Assembly (NCBI GenBank): GCA_017427775.1
Contig: JAFRSD010000015.1
Location: forward strand, 1 to 64,000
DNA: 64,000 bases
Reading direction: 5' to 3'
Source: Lachnospiraceae bacterium
GTDB lineage: Bacteria > Bacillota > Clostridia > Lachnospirales > Lachnospiraceae
A model generated the notes under the pieces. The model was not told the origin of the DNA, did no database searches, and saw nothing but the letters and a program-made list of their open reading frames with translations. How positions within the stretch are numbered: the stretch's first letter is position 1; each line of letters begins with the position of its first letter. The position numbers were made by a program, and so were the translations under genes. Below, in pieces: positions 51,457 through 59,847 of the stretch.

Positions 51457-53562
51457 TTAAATCTCATACAGCAGTTCGCCGTAGGTCGGAACCGGCCAAA
51501 GGTCATGGTCCACGATCGTCTCCAACTCGTCCACGGGCTCGCGCAGACGGTCCATGGCGGGAACAACTTTCTCACGGAAGAATACCGCCATCTCGCGGCC
51601 TTCGTGCTTCGTTCCTGCCTCTTCATCAAGACTCTTCAGTTCATTCAAAGCATCCTGCGCTTTGCGAAGAAGAGCCGAAGTCTTCGTTACAAGCTCAGCC
51701 TGTACACCGGTATCCGCATCGGGACATGCAGCCTTCACTTCGTTCAGCGAAGAAGCCACATTCTTCAGATAACGCATTGCGGCGGGAATGAACTTGGTCG
51801 CAGCCATCGAGATCATCGTGCGTGCCTCGATGTTGATCTGCTTTGCGTAAATCTCGTAATAAATCTCGGAACGGCTTCTAAGCTCGGTCTCGGTCAGAAC
51901 GTTCTGACGGGTAAATACGGTGATCGCCTTCTCGGTCGTAAGCGCCGGGATTGCCTCCACCATGGAATGCAGGTTCGGAAGACCTCTGCGTTCCGCTTCC
52001 TCCACCCATTCCTTCGCGTATCCGTTTCCGTTGAAGATGATTCGCTCATGCTCCGTAAGGGAATCCTTGATCAGGTTGTGTACGGCCTGCTCAAAATCGG
52101 GCGACTTCTCAAGAATATCCGCGAACTTCTGCAGCGTATCCGCAACGATCGTATTGAGTACGGTGTTGGCATCCGCGATGGACATCGAGGAACCTACCGA
52201 ACGGAATTCGAATTTGTTGCCGGTAAATGCGAACGGGCTCGTACGGTTACGGTCGGTCGCGTCACGTCCGATCGTCGGCAGCGTGGACACACCCGTGTAA
52301 AGCCGTCCGACCTTCTTAAGACGTGCTGCCTCGCCGGTTTCGATCAGCTGTGTTACAACGTCGTCGAGCTGCTCACCGAGGAATACGGATACGATTGCCG
52401 GCGGAGCCTCGTTGCCGCCGAGACGGCGGTCGTTGCCGGGATTGGCCGCGGAAAGACGAAGCAGATCCGCATGTGTGTCAACAGCCTCCAGAACTGCTGC
52501 CATAAAGAGCAGGAACTGGATATTTTCATTGGGTGTCTTGCCCGGATTCAACAGGTTCTTTCCGGTATCGGTCACAAGCGACCAGTTGTTATGCTTACCG
52601 GAGCCGTTCACGCCGGCGAACGGCTTCTCATGAAGAAGACACTCAAGACCGTGACGCTTTGCAACCTTCTTCATGCACTCCATGATGAGCTGGTTATGGT
52701 CGGTTGCGATATTCGCGGACGTGTAGATCGGAGCAAGCTCATGCTGCGCGGGAGCTGCCTCGTTGTGCTGTGTCTTCGCGTAAATGCCGAGCTTCCACAG
52801 CTCGCGGTTCAGTTCCTTCATAAAGGACGCAACACGTTCCTTCAGGCTTCCGAAGTAATGGTCGTCCATCTCCTGTCCCTTCGGAGGCTTTGCGCCGAAC
52901 AGCGTGCCGCCCGTGAAGATCAGGTCTTCTCTCTGCATATAGGAACGATGGTCAACCAGGAAATACTCCTGCTCGGCACCGACCGAACAATCGACTTTCT
53001 TGACATCCTTCGCACCGAAAAGGTGAACGATGCGGACAGCCTGCTTGCTGACTGCTTCCATCGAACGAAGAAGCGGGGTCTTCATATCAAGCGCTTCGCC
53101 GGTATACGAACAGAACGCGGTCGGAATGCAGAGCGTAACGCCTGCGGCATCCTCACGGAGAAACGCGGGAGACGTGCAGTCCCATGCGGTGTACCCTCTC
53201 GCCTCGAAGGTTGCACGAAGTCCGCCGCTCGGGAACGAAGATGCATCCGGCTCGCCCTTGATGAGCTCTTTACCGGAAAATTCCATCAATACCTTTCCGC
53301 CCGGTGCGGGAGTGATAAACGAGTCATGCTTCTCGGCCGTAATTCCGGTCAGCGGCTGGAACCAATGCGTATAATGCGTTGCGCCGTGCTCGATAGCCCA
53401 GTCTTTCATGGCACCCGCGATCACGTCCGCCACTTCACGTTCCAGCGGCTCGCCGTCCTCCATTGCTTTCTTCCATGCGAGAAAAGCCTCCTCGGGAAGC
53501 CTCTCCTTCATCACCGTCTCATTAAAGACGTCAATTCCGAATATGTCCGTCAAGCGTTCCAT
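51457..53562 (-). CDS. glnN: glutamine synthetase type III
   Basis: 701 aa, the size of GSIII enzymes (GSI and GSII are much shorter). It makes glutamine from glutamate, ammonia and ATP. Visible features are [11 protein letters not shown] and EKHDSFI in the N-terminal part, [10 protein letters not shown] with active-site Glu, [28 protein letters not shown] (metal/ATP), and [17 protein letters not shown]-type blocks. These motifs are near-diagnostic for GSIII, common in Bacteroides and Clostridia. ATG at 53562 follows GGAG. It starts 15 bp after mscS. Confidence 0.95.
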   Translation of the reverse strand: MERLTDIFGIDVFNETVMKERLPEEAFLAWKKAMEDGEPLEREVADVIAGAMKDWAIEHGATHYTHWFQPLTGITAEKHDSFITPAPGGKVLMEFSGKELIKGEPDASSFPSGGLRATFEARGYTAWDCTSPAFLREDAAGVTLCIPTAFCSYTGEALDMKTPLLRSMEAVSKQAVRIVHLFGAKDVKKVDCSVGAEQEYFLVDHRSYMQREDLIFTGGTLFGAKPPKGQEMDDHYFGSLKERVASFMKELNRELWKLGIYAKTQHNEAAPAQHELAPIYTSANIATDHNQLIMECMKKVAKRHGLECLLHEKPFAGVNGSGKHNNWSLVTDTGKNLLNPGKTPNENIQFLLFMAAVLEAVDTHADLLRLSAANPGNDRRLGGNEAPPAIVSVFLGEQLDDVVTQLIETGEAARLKKVGRLYTGVSTLPTIGRDATDRNRTSPFAFTGNKFEFRSVGSSMSIADANTVLNTIVADTLQKFADILEKSPDFEQAVHNLIKDSLTEHERIIFNGNGYAKEWVEEAERRGLPNLHSMVEAIPALTTEKAITVFTRQNVLTETELRSRSEIYYEIYAKQINIEARTMISMAATKFIPAAMRYLKNVASSLNEVKAACPDADTGVQAELVTKTSALLRKAQDALNELKSLDEEAGTKHEGREMAVFFREKVVPAMDRLREPVDELETIVDHDLWPVPTYGELLYEI

Positions 53563-53577
53563 ATCTGCTCCTATCTC

Positions 53578-54426
53578 CTACTGCTTTCCTTCTTTCGGCG
53601 CGGGATTTTTAATCTCCACGTCAATCTGATGGAACGGAATCGTAAATCCGTTCTCAATAAATGCGTACCGTACCTGCTCCTGTGTCTCAAAGAAGCATGA
53701 CCAGTAGTCTTCCCTCTTCACCCAGAAACGGAACACGAGGTTGATACTGTCCGCACCGAATTCCTTTGTCAGTACATCGACCGAATGATGCTTCAGAATC
53801 TTCGTCTGCTCTTCCGCAATATCAAGGAGCACACTCCGTACCGAACGGATATCGTCGCTGTACGAGATCGGGATGATCATATCGATCCTACGCTCGGGCT
53901 CCGCAGAAACGTTAATAAGATTGCTGTTACTGAGCGTGCCGTTCGGAAGCACGACCATCCGGTTGTCGGGCGTGTTCAGTTTCGTGTAGCAGACGCCGAT
54001 GTTCTTAACGGTTCCTTCCATGTTTCCGACGATGATGTAATCGCCGATTGAGAACGGCTTATTTACCAGCAGAAGAACTCCGCCGGCGAGATTGGAAAGG
54101 CTGCCCTGAAGCGCCAGACCGATCGCCAGTCCCGCGGAACCGAGGATTGTCACAAGCGATGCCGTTGAGAACCCGAGATATTCGATGATCGCGAAGATCA
54201 GCACGAGATTCAGAAGAACCCCTGCCGCGCTCTGCAGGAAACCTGCCACGGCGGGTTCCAGTTTCGGTGTGACCGCGTTCACGATGATCTTGCGGGTCCA
54301 GCGGATGATCTTCCGTCCGATGATGAAGATCACAACCGCCATGATCAGCTTGAAGATCAGCGGCCATACGAGCTCGGCTGCGGCGCTGATATCGCCTTCT
54401 TGTAGTAATTCAATGAACTTAACCAT
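53578..54426 (-). CDS. mscS: small-conductance mechanosensitive channel MscS
   Basis: 282 aa with three membrane helices: about 22-42, 66-86 and the pore-lining segment about 95-120 (GSAGLAIGLALQGSLSNLAGG), rich in Gly/Ala as in MscS TM3. The beta domain follows (NKPFSIGDYI, VVLPNGTLSNSNLIN), then an alpha/beta cytosolic cage. It opens under membrane tension to release solutes. It lies between glgB and glnN with 9 and 15 bp gaps. Confidence 0.93.
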   Translation of the reverse strand: MVKFIELLQEGDISAAAELVWPLIFKLIMAVVIFIIGRKIIRWTRKIIVNAVTPKLEPAVAGFLQSAAGVLLNLVLIFAIIEYLGFSTASLVTILGSAGLAIGLALQGSLSNLAGGVLLLVNKPFSIGDYIIVGNMEGTVKNIGVCYTKLNTPDNRMVVLPNGTLSNSNLINVSAEPERRIDMIIPISYSDDIRSVRSVLLDIAEEQTKILKHHSVDVLTKEFGADSINLVFRFWVKREDYWSCFFETQEQVRYAFIENGFTIPFHQIDVEIKNPAPKEGKQ

Positions 54427-54435
54427 ATTTCTTTC

Positions 54436-56664
54436 CTATTTGCCGGAGGGCGTGCACGTAAAGATCGCGCATCCGAGCGGCGGGATCGTGATCACAACGG
54501 AATTGTCACGGCCGTCCGTCCGGACTGCCTTCGACTGTTTCGCGCGCGGATTCGTGTTGCCCGCGCCGCCGTAGATCACAGCGTCACTGTTGAAGATTTC
54601 TTTGTATTTGCCGGCGAACGGAACACCGAGCGCCTGCTTCTCATAAACGACCGGCGTGAAGTTGCACACAATGAAAAGCGTGTCGTTCGGGTCTTCGGTC
54701 TTGCGGACAAATGTTACGATGCTGTGGTCGGCATCAAGGCAGCTCATCCACTCGAAGCCGTCCGGATCCTGATCGAGCTCGTAAAGAGCGGGATGCGAAC
54801 GGTATACATTGAACAGATCCTTCATCATGTGGTGGATCTTCGCGTTCAAAGTGCCGCCGCGGTCACCCTCGACCGGATCGGTCAGAAGATGCCACTCAAG
54901 GCTCTTCTCCTCGTTCCATTCGGAAAGCGGAGCCATATCCTGTCCCATGAACAGAAGCTTCTTGCCGGGATGCGTCATCAGGTAACTGTATGCCACGCGA
55001 AGGTTCGCGAACTTCTCTTCGTATGTGCCGGGCATCTTGCCTAACATCGAGCCCTTGCCGTGTACAACCTCGTCATGCGAGAATACAAGGATGAAGTTCT
55101 CACTGTAAGCGTAGATCATGCTGAAGGTGAGCGATCCGTGGCAGCCTCTTCTGAACAGCGGGTCCTGCCGCATGTAGGTCGTGAAATCGTTCATCCAGCC
55201 CATGTTCCACTTAAAGTCGAAACCGAGACCGTCATCATTGAGGTCGCCGGTGATCTTCGGCCATGCGGTCGACTCTTCGGCGATCATCAGACGTCCGGGA
55301 AGTCTCTTCTTTACGATCGAATTCAGGTGCTTCAGAAGTTCGATTGCTTCGAGGTTCTCGTTGCCGCCGTACATATTGGCAACCCACTCGCCGTCATTCT
55401 TGCCGTAATCGAGATACAGCATCGAAGCGACAGCGTCCATGCGGATACCGTCGGCATGGTAAACGGAAAGCCAGAACAGCGCGTCGGCGATCAGGAAGTC
55501 GGAAACCTCCGGACGGCCGTAATTGAAGATCAGCGTGCCCCAGTGCGGGTGGCTTCCCTTTCTCGGATCCTGGTGCTCATAGAGACAGGTTCCGTCGAAG
55601 TTCGAAAGGCCGAACGTATCTCTCGGAAAATGAGCCGGCACCCAGTCAAGGATTACGCCGATGCCCTGCTCATGCATATAGTTCATGAAGAACATGAAGT
55701 CCTCGGGCGAACCGTAGCGTGCGGTAACACTGTAGTAACCGGTCACCTGATAGCCCCAGGAAGCGTCGAGCGGATGCTCCATCACGGGCATCAGTTCGAT
55801 GTGGGTGTAGCCCATCGACTTCACGTATTCCGCGATCATTACGGCGAGCTCGCGGTAGTTATAGAAGCTTCCGTTCTCGTCCGCGGGTTTCTTCCACGAG
55901 CCGAGATGTACTTCATAGATATTCATCGGAGACTTTTTGAAATCCTTCTCCTCAAGCGCCTTCAGATACGCTTCGTCGGTCCACTGGAAACCGCGGAGGT
56001 CGGCAATCTTGCTTGCCGTTCCCGGACGAAGTTCGGAAGCGTTTGCATACGGGTCGGCCTTCAGGTAGGTAAGTCCGCCCTTCACTTTCAATTCGAACTT
56101 ATACAGCTGTCCGGGCTGTGCCTCGGGAAGGAACAGTTCGAACACGCCGCTTCCGCCGAGTCTTCTCATCGGATTGCGGCGGCCGTCCCAGTGGTTGAAC
56201 TCGCCGACCACGCTGACGCGGAGCACATTGGGCGCCCAAACGGCAAAGTAGACACCGTCCACGCCGTCGATCGTCATCGGATGTGCGCCGAGCTTCTCAT
56301 AAATGGTGTAATGGATGCCTGCGTTGAATGCATGCAGGTCGTCCTCCGAAATCTGCGGAGCGAACCGGTAGGCGTCCTCGCACACACGCTCTCCTTCTTC
56401 ATACGTGAAGCGGAGCGTATAACGCGGGATCTTCTTTCCGGGGATGAGCACGGCGAAGAACCCGCCGTCATCCTCTTTCTCCATCGGGATTTCTTTGGAA
56501 CCGGTGCAGACATACACACCGTTCGCATCGGGGTCAAATGCGCCGATCAGCACTCCTTCCGGCGTTACTCTCGGTCCCAAAACCTGATGTGGATTATCAT
56601 GTTCCGAATAAACGACAGCCTCAATCTCGGGCCAATTCATCAACTTGTACAGTTCTTCGTTCAT
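54436..56664 (-). CDS. glgB: 1,4-alpha-glucan branching enzyme GlgB
   Basis: The 742-aa GH13 enzyme makes alpha-1,6 branches in glycogen. An N-terminal CBM48-type region (about 1-230, with AVWAPNVLRVSVVGEFNHWDGR) precedes the barrel. The catalytic residues are intact: nucleophile Asp in DGIRMDAVASML, acid/base Glu in MIAEESTAWP and third Asp in FSHDEVVHGKGS. This contrasts with the GlgX-like protein downstream. ATG at 56664 follows AAGGAG. Preceded by yesL at 48 bp. Confidence 0.95.
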   Translation of the reverse strand: MNEELYKLMNWPEIEAVVYSEHDNPHQVLGPRVTPEGVLIGAFDPDANGVYVCTGSKEIPMEKEDDGGFFAVLIPGKKIPRYTLRFTYEEGERVCEDAYRFAPQISEDDLHAFNAGIHYTIYEKLGAHPMTIDGVDGVYFAVWAPNVLRVSVVGEFNHWDGRRNPMRRLGGSGVFELFLPEAQPGQLYKFELKVKGGLTYLKADPYANASELRPGTASKIADLRGFQWTDEAYLKALEEKDFKKSPMNIYEVHLGSWKKPADENGSFYNYRELAVMIAEYVKSMGYTHIELMPVMEHPLDASWGYQVTGYYSVTARYGSPEDFMFFMNYMHEQGIGVILDWVPAHFPRDTFGLSNFDGTCLYEHQDPRKGSHPHWGTLIFNYGRPEVSDFLIADALFWLSVYHADGIRMDAVASMLYLDYGKNDGEWVANMYGGNENLEAIELLKHLNSIVKKRLPGRLMIAEESTAWPKITGDLNDDGLGFDFKWNMGWMNDFTTYMRQDPLFRRGCHGSLTFSMIYAYSENFILVFSHDEVVHGKGSMLGKMPGTYEEKFANLRVAYSYLMTHPGKKLLFMGQDMAPLSEWNEEKSLEWHLLTDPVEGDRGGTLNAKIHHMMKDLFNVYRSHPALYELDQDPDGFEWMSCLDADHSIVTFVRKTEDPNDTLFIVCNFTPVVYEKQALGVPFAGKYKEIFNSDAVIYGGAGNTNPRAKQSKAVRTDGRDNSVVITIPPLGCAIFTCTPSGK

Positions 56665-56712
56665 ATCGGGGTCTCCTTCCGTCTTCCTTCCGGTCTCTCA
56701 ATCCGGTGAAGT

Positions 56713-57366
56713 TTATTCGTAGTACCAGGCTTCCTGTTCGTTCTCGCCTGCGTCTTCCTTCTTCGGCATATATTTGCGGAGCACGCCTTCCATCGGGAAG
56801 GACAGGACAAATACGTACAGCACCGGAGCAAACAGGAACAGCGGGCTTAACTGGATATATTTCAAACAATAGAACGCGACTACAAGACCGGCCACACCGA
56901 CGATCGTCGTGGGGATGTGGCGGATTGCCATGTACATGGACATGCGGATGATCGGAAAAACTTTCATGTCAAACCGGGAAAGCACCGGATAGATGTAAAC
57001 GCTGATCATCAGATACAGCAGTGCGGTAACGATAACAACCCAGTAATAAACCTGGCCGAGATAAGCGTCGGGATTCATGCTGATCGCAAACTGATAGCAG
57101 ATATACAATCCGAAACCGAATATGATCTGCAGAATGCCGAGGATCGCGGCCGGTTTAAAGTTGGCTTTGAACGAATGGAAAAATGTTCTTGCCGTATAGT
57201 CCCTGCTTCTGCGAATGTTCTTCACAACGGCATAATAAAGTCCCGTGCAGGCAGGTCCGATAAATGCGACCAGCGTAACGAGCCAGAGAAAATTCAACAC
57301 CATCATATCGAAGACTTTCGATAGTGTTGAAAAGAATTTATTATCTGCGTCAAAAATCTTACTCAT
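56713..57366 (-). CDS. YesL/DUF624 family membrane protein
   Basis: 217 aa, about five to six hydrophobic segments. The start MSKIFDADNKFFSTLSKVFD and GPACTGLYYAVVKNIR block are typical of YesL-family proteins, often linked to carbohydrate ABC transporters or glycan use. The function is not established. ATG at 57366 follows GGAGGATGAC. First gene of the glgB run, with a candidate promoter at 57398-57426. Confidence 0.85.
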   Translation of the reverse strand: MSKIFDADNKFFSTLSKVFDMMVLNFLWLVTLVAFIGPACTGLYYAVVKNIRRSRDYTARTFFHSFKANFKPAAILGILQIIFGFGLYICYQFAISMNPDAYLGQVYYWVVIVTALLYLMISVYIYPVLSRFDMKVFPIIRMSMYMAIRHIPTTIVGVAGLVVAFYCLKYIQLSPLFLFAPVLYVFVLSFPMEGVLRKYMPKKEDAGENEQEAWYYE

Positions 57367-57397
57367 GTCATCCTCCGATGAAAGCATATACATAATT

Positions 57398-57426
57398 ATT
57401 GTATCATATATCGGATTATAACGCAA
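57398..57426 (-). promoter_or_regulatory. candidate promoter of the yesL-glgB run
   Basis: Minus-strand -35 TTGCGT (57421-57426) and -10 TACAAT (57398-57403), 17-bp spacer. The region is AT-rich and contains further TATAAT copies, so exact placement is uncertain. Confidence 0.45.
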
Positions 57427-57485
57427 TTATAAGATACAGGCATTTTCATGCATTTTCGTCACATTTTCCGCACGTTTGAAACCCG

Positions 57486-57514
57486 TTGTCAACATACCGC
57501 GGGCATGGTATAAT
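57486..57514 (+). promoter_or_regulatory. promoter of the patatin-like gene
   Basis: -35 TTGTCA (57486-57491), 17-bp spacer, perfect -10 TATAAT (57509-57514). Confidence 0.75.
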
Positions 57515-57562
57515 AAACGGGAGGATAACGCGTTCCTCAGTTTGTATCAGGGAGGATTAATT

Positions 57563-58516
57563 ATGGAGAGAAAGAACTACGGGCTCGTCCTCAGCGGAGG
57601 CGGAGGAAAAGGAGCCTATCAGATCGGTGTCTGGAAAGCGCTTCGCGAGAAGCAGATGGACACCTGGATCAAAGCCGTAGCCGGAACTTCGGCAGGTTCG
57701 TTAAACGCAATGCTCTTCCTTGCGGGCGATTATGACAACGCGGAGAAGATCTGGACCGAGATCCGTCCGGTGCAGTTCCTTGACGTTGTTCCCGAGGGCT
57801 ACTGCTCCCGTGACGGTCTTATGAAACTGATGCGTGAGAAGATTGATATCAATGCGATTTCGAACAGCCCGATTCCCGCTTACATAAGCGTAACGAACGC
57901 TTCGCCCGCGCCCGATATGATCGCCGGAAAGGTTGCCTCGGCAGTATCCAGCCTGAGCCAGGATTCCTACGAGCGCACCGGCGAGTATCTGCTCGTGAAC
58001 GGCCGTTCCAAAGAAGACATTACGAAGATCCTGTTAGCATCTACTGCTATCCCGCTCGTGTATGACCCTGTCGAGATCGACGGACAGTACTTCCGTGACG
58101 GCGGTTTGTATGACAATATTCCGATCCGCCCGCTTCTGGAAACGGGCGTACGTAACCTGATTGTCGTCAAATGCTCCGCCACCCAGGAGTGCAATCCTTA
58201 TCTTCTTTCGCAGGCCGAAACGGTGCTGCAGATCGAGCCGAGCGCCGACATCGGTTCCCTGATCACGGGAACGCTTGATTTCGACGGGCGCAACGCCGTA
58301 TACCGGATGCAGATTGGCTATTACGATACGATAAGAGCGATTGAGTACTACGATCGTAGAATGAACGGTTTTCCTCCTTCCGCGGAGGAAAAGGCGCAGC
58401 GAATCGCGCAGGACCGCGAGCGTGCTCTTTCCAACTCCCGCATGTGGAACCACGTGGAAAGCATCAACCGGAACCGCAGCAAGATTGATGACATTTTGAA
58501 GAAGTACGGGCTGTAA
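57563..58516 (+). CDS. patatin-like phospholipase/esterase
   Basis: 317-aa serine hydrolase of the patatin family. The oxyanion loop GGGGKGAYQIG (about 11-21), nucleophile elbow GTSAGSLNA (Ser near residue 46) and catalytic Asp in RDGGLYDNIP are all present. There is no signal peptide, so it is probably cytoplasmic or membrane-associated. Such enzymes hydrolyse acyl esters of lipids; the substrate here is unknown. ATG at 57563 follows GGGAGGATTAATT. It is a monocistronic rightward unit with its own promoter and terminator. Confidence 0.9.
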   Translation: MERKNYGLVLSGGGGKGAYQIGVWKALREKQMDTWIKAVAGTSAGSLNAMLFLAGDYDNAEKIWTEIRPVQFLDVVPEGYCSRDGLMKLMREKIDINAISNSPIPAYISVTNASPAPDMIAGKVASAVSSLSQDSYERTGEYLLVNGRSKEDITKILLASTAIPLVYDPVEIDGQYFRDGGLYDNIPIRPLLETGVRNLIVVKCSATQECNPYLLSQAETVLQIEPSADIGSLITGTLDFDGRNAVYRMQIGYYDTIRAIEYYDRRMNGFPPSAEEKAQRIAQDRERALSNSRMWNHVESINRNRSKIDDILKKYGL

Positions 58517-58583
58517 TGGAAAGCGGTTTAAGGACTGCACTTTGGAAAGACCCGCAAAGCCCAGGAAATCCAGACTATATACG

Positions 58584-58617
58584 ACGAGGCCGGCAGTGTT
58601 GCCGGTCTCGTTTTCTT
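58584..58617 (+). terminator. terminator of the patatin-like gene
   Basis: 12-bp stem ACGAGGCCGGCA (58584-58595) / TGCCGGTCTCGT (58600-58611) with one G-T pair, loop GTGT, then TTTTCTTT. Confidence 0.9.
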
Positions 58618-58620
58618 TAT

Positions 58621-59736
58621 CTACTCTCTTTTTATCCCCGCAAATGCGGACGGCACGGAGTAATTCGCTCTCATCTCCTCATCCGTCACGACAATATAGT
58701 CTTCGGGAAGCGACTCAATTCCTTCTGCCTTAACTTTGTATACCCGCATCTGCCACTCGATGTGTGTAAAGATATGTTTCGCGTCAGGGAGACGGCCGCT
58801 GACCGTGATCTGGGCGTCGTCTGAACCTTCGTTTCCGCTGTTCTCCGATACCTGACCCGGTCTCCTATCCGGGTTCGTTTCCGGCAGTCGGAGCATTTCG
58901 CGGATTACTTCCGCCATCTCCTTCCTCTTCACATACCCGCTTACATTCGGATACTCCCAGAGCCCCGCAAGGAGTCCCTTTGACGGACGTTTGTGAAGAA
59001 CGATACCTCCTTTGCATTCGATAACGAACACGGTTCGTTGCTCCACTCTTCTTGCCTTGGGTGCGGCTTTTACGGGAATTTCGGAAACCGTTCCGTCGTG
59101 GAATGCGCGGCACAGATGCATTACCGGGCACTCCTCGCAGTGCGGCGCGCCGTTCGGGACACAGATGGTTGCGCCGAGATCCATGATTGCCTGGTTAAGT
59201 TTTCCCGACTCCGCACCGGGCATAACAGCCTTCAGTTCCGCTGCCATGTTCCGCTTCACCTCGGGAACCGTGATATCCTCCCGGCTGCCGGTAATTCTTG
59301 AGAAGACGCGGAGCACATTTCCGTCCACGGCAGGCTCCGGCTTCGCATATGCAATGGAAGCAATCGCACCGGCCGTATAGTCGCCGATTCCCGGGAGCTT
59401 ACGCAACCCGTCCGCGCTGTCCGGCAGCTTACCGCCGTACTGCTCACATACGGCCTGCGCCGCTTTCTTCAGATTGCGGGCGCGGGAATAGTATCCGAGT
59501 CCTTCCCACAGCTTCATCAGCCGGTCGTCCGGACATGCCGCAAGGGACTTGAGGTCCGGCAGCTCATCTAAAAACCGCATATAATACCCGCGAACCGCTT
59601 CCACCCTCGTCTGCTGTAACATGATTTCCGAAACCCAGACATGATAAGGGGAAGGGTCCTCCCTCCAGGGAAGCACCCGAGCGTTATACTCGTACCATTT
59701 CAAAAGATACGGGATCACTTCTTCGTAAAGATTCAC
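58621..59736 (-). CDS. mutY: adenine DNA glycosylase MutY
   Basis: 371 aa. Removes adenine mispaired with 8-oxoguanine. Helix-hairpin-helix LPGIGDYTAGAIAS is followed by the catalytic Asp (VDGNVLRV region), with an N-terminal catalytic Glu in SEIMLQQTRVEAV. The iron-sulfur loop carries four Cys (CVPNGAPHCEECPVMHLC), and a C-terminal Nudix-like recognition domain follows. The start is a GTG at 59736: AAGGAG lies 10 nt ahead, whereas the farther GTG (59757) includes that site. It may lack its own strong promoter. Confidence 0.93.
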   Translation of the reverse strand: MNLYEEVIPYLLKWYEYNARVLPWREDPSPYHVWVSEIMLQQTRVEAVRGYYMRFLDELPDLKSLAACPDDRLMKLWEGLGYYSRARNLKKAAQAVCEQYGGKLPDSADGLRKLPGIGDYTAGAIASIAYAKPEPAVDGNVLRVFSRITGSREDITVPEVKRNMAAELKAVMPGAESGKLNQAIMDLGATICVPNGAPHCEECPVMHLCRAFHDGTVSEIPVKAAPKARRVEQRTVFVIECKGGIVLHKRPSKGLLAGLWEYPNVSGYVKRKEMAEVIREMLRLPETNPDRRPGQVSENSGNEGSDDAQITVSGRLPDAKHIFTHIEWQMRVYKVKAEGIESLPEDYIVVTDEEMRANYSVPSAFAGIKRE

Positions 59737-59772
59737 GGTATATGTACTCCTTCTCACCGGTCCGCCGGCTTA

Positions 59773-59807
59773 CAAAAACCCGCCCGGAGTTTCCTCACGG
59801 ACGGGTT
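59773..59807 (-). terminator. terminator of the DUF1854/ABC exporter operon
   Basis: Stem AACCCGCCCG (59777-59786) / CGGACGGGTT (59798-59807) with one mismatch, followed on the minus strand by TTTTTG. It lies 40 bp after the ABC exporter stop. Confidence 0.85.
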
Positions 59808-59847
59808 GATTCACTCTTATGATTCTACTATACACCTAAGGCATTTC

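Noticed and set aside
51295-53700. Very long open frame antisense to glnN (and similar ones antisense to glgB, the histidine kinase and the CotH gene)
   Set aside because: They lie exactly opposite strongly recognised genes, show no family motifs and lack ribosome binding sites; the GC-biased codon use of the real genes keeps the opposite frame open.
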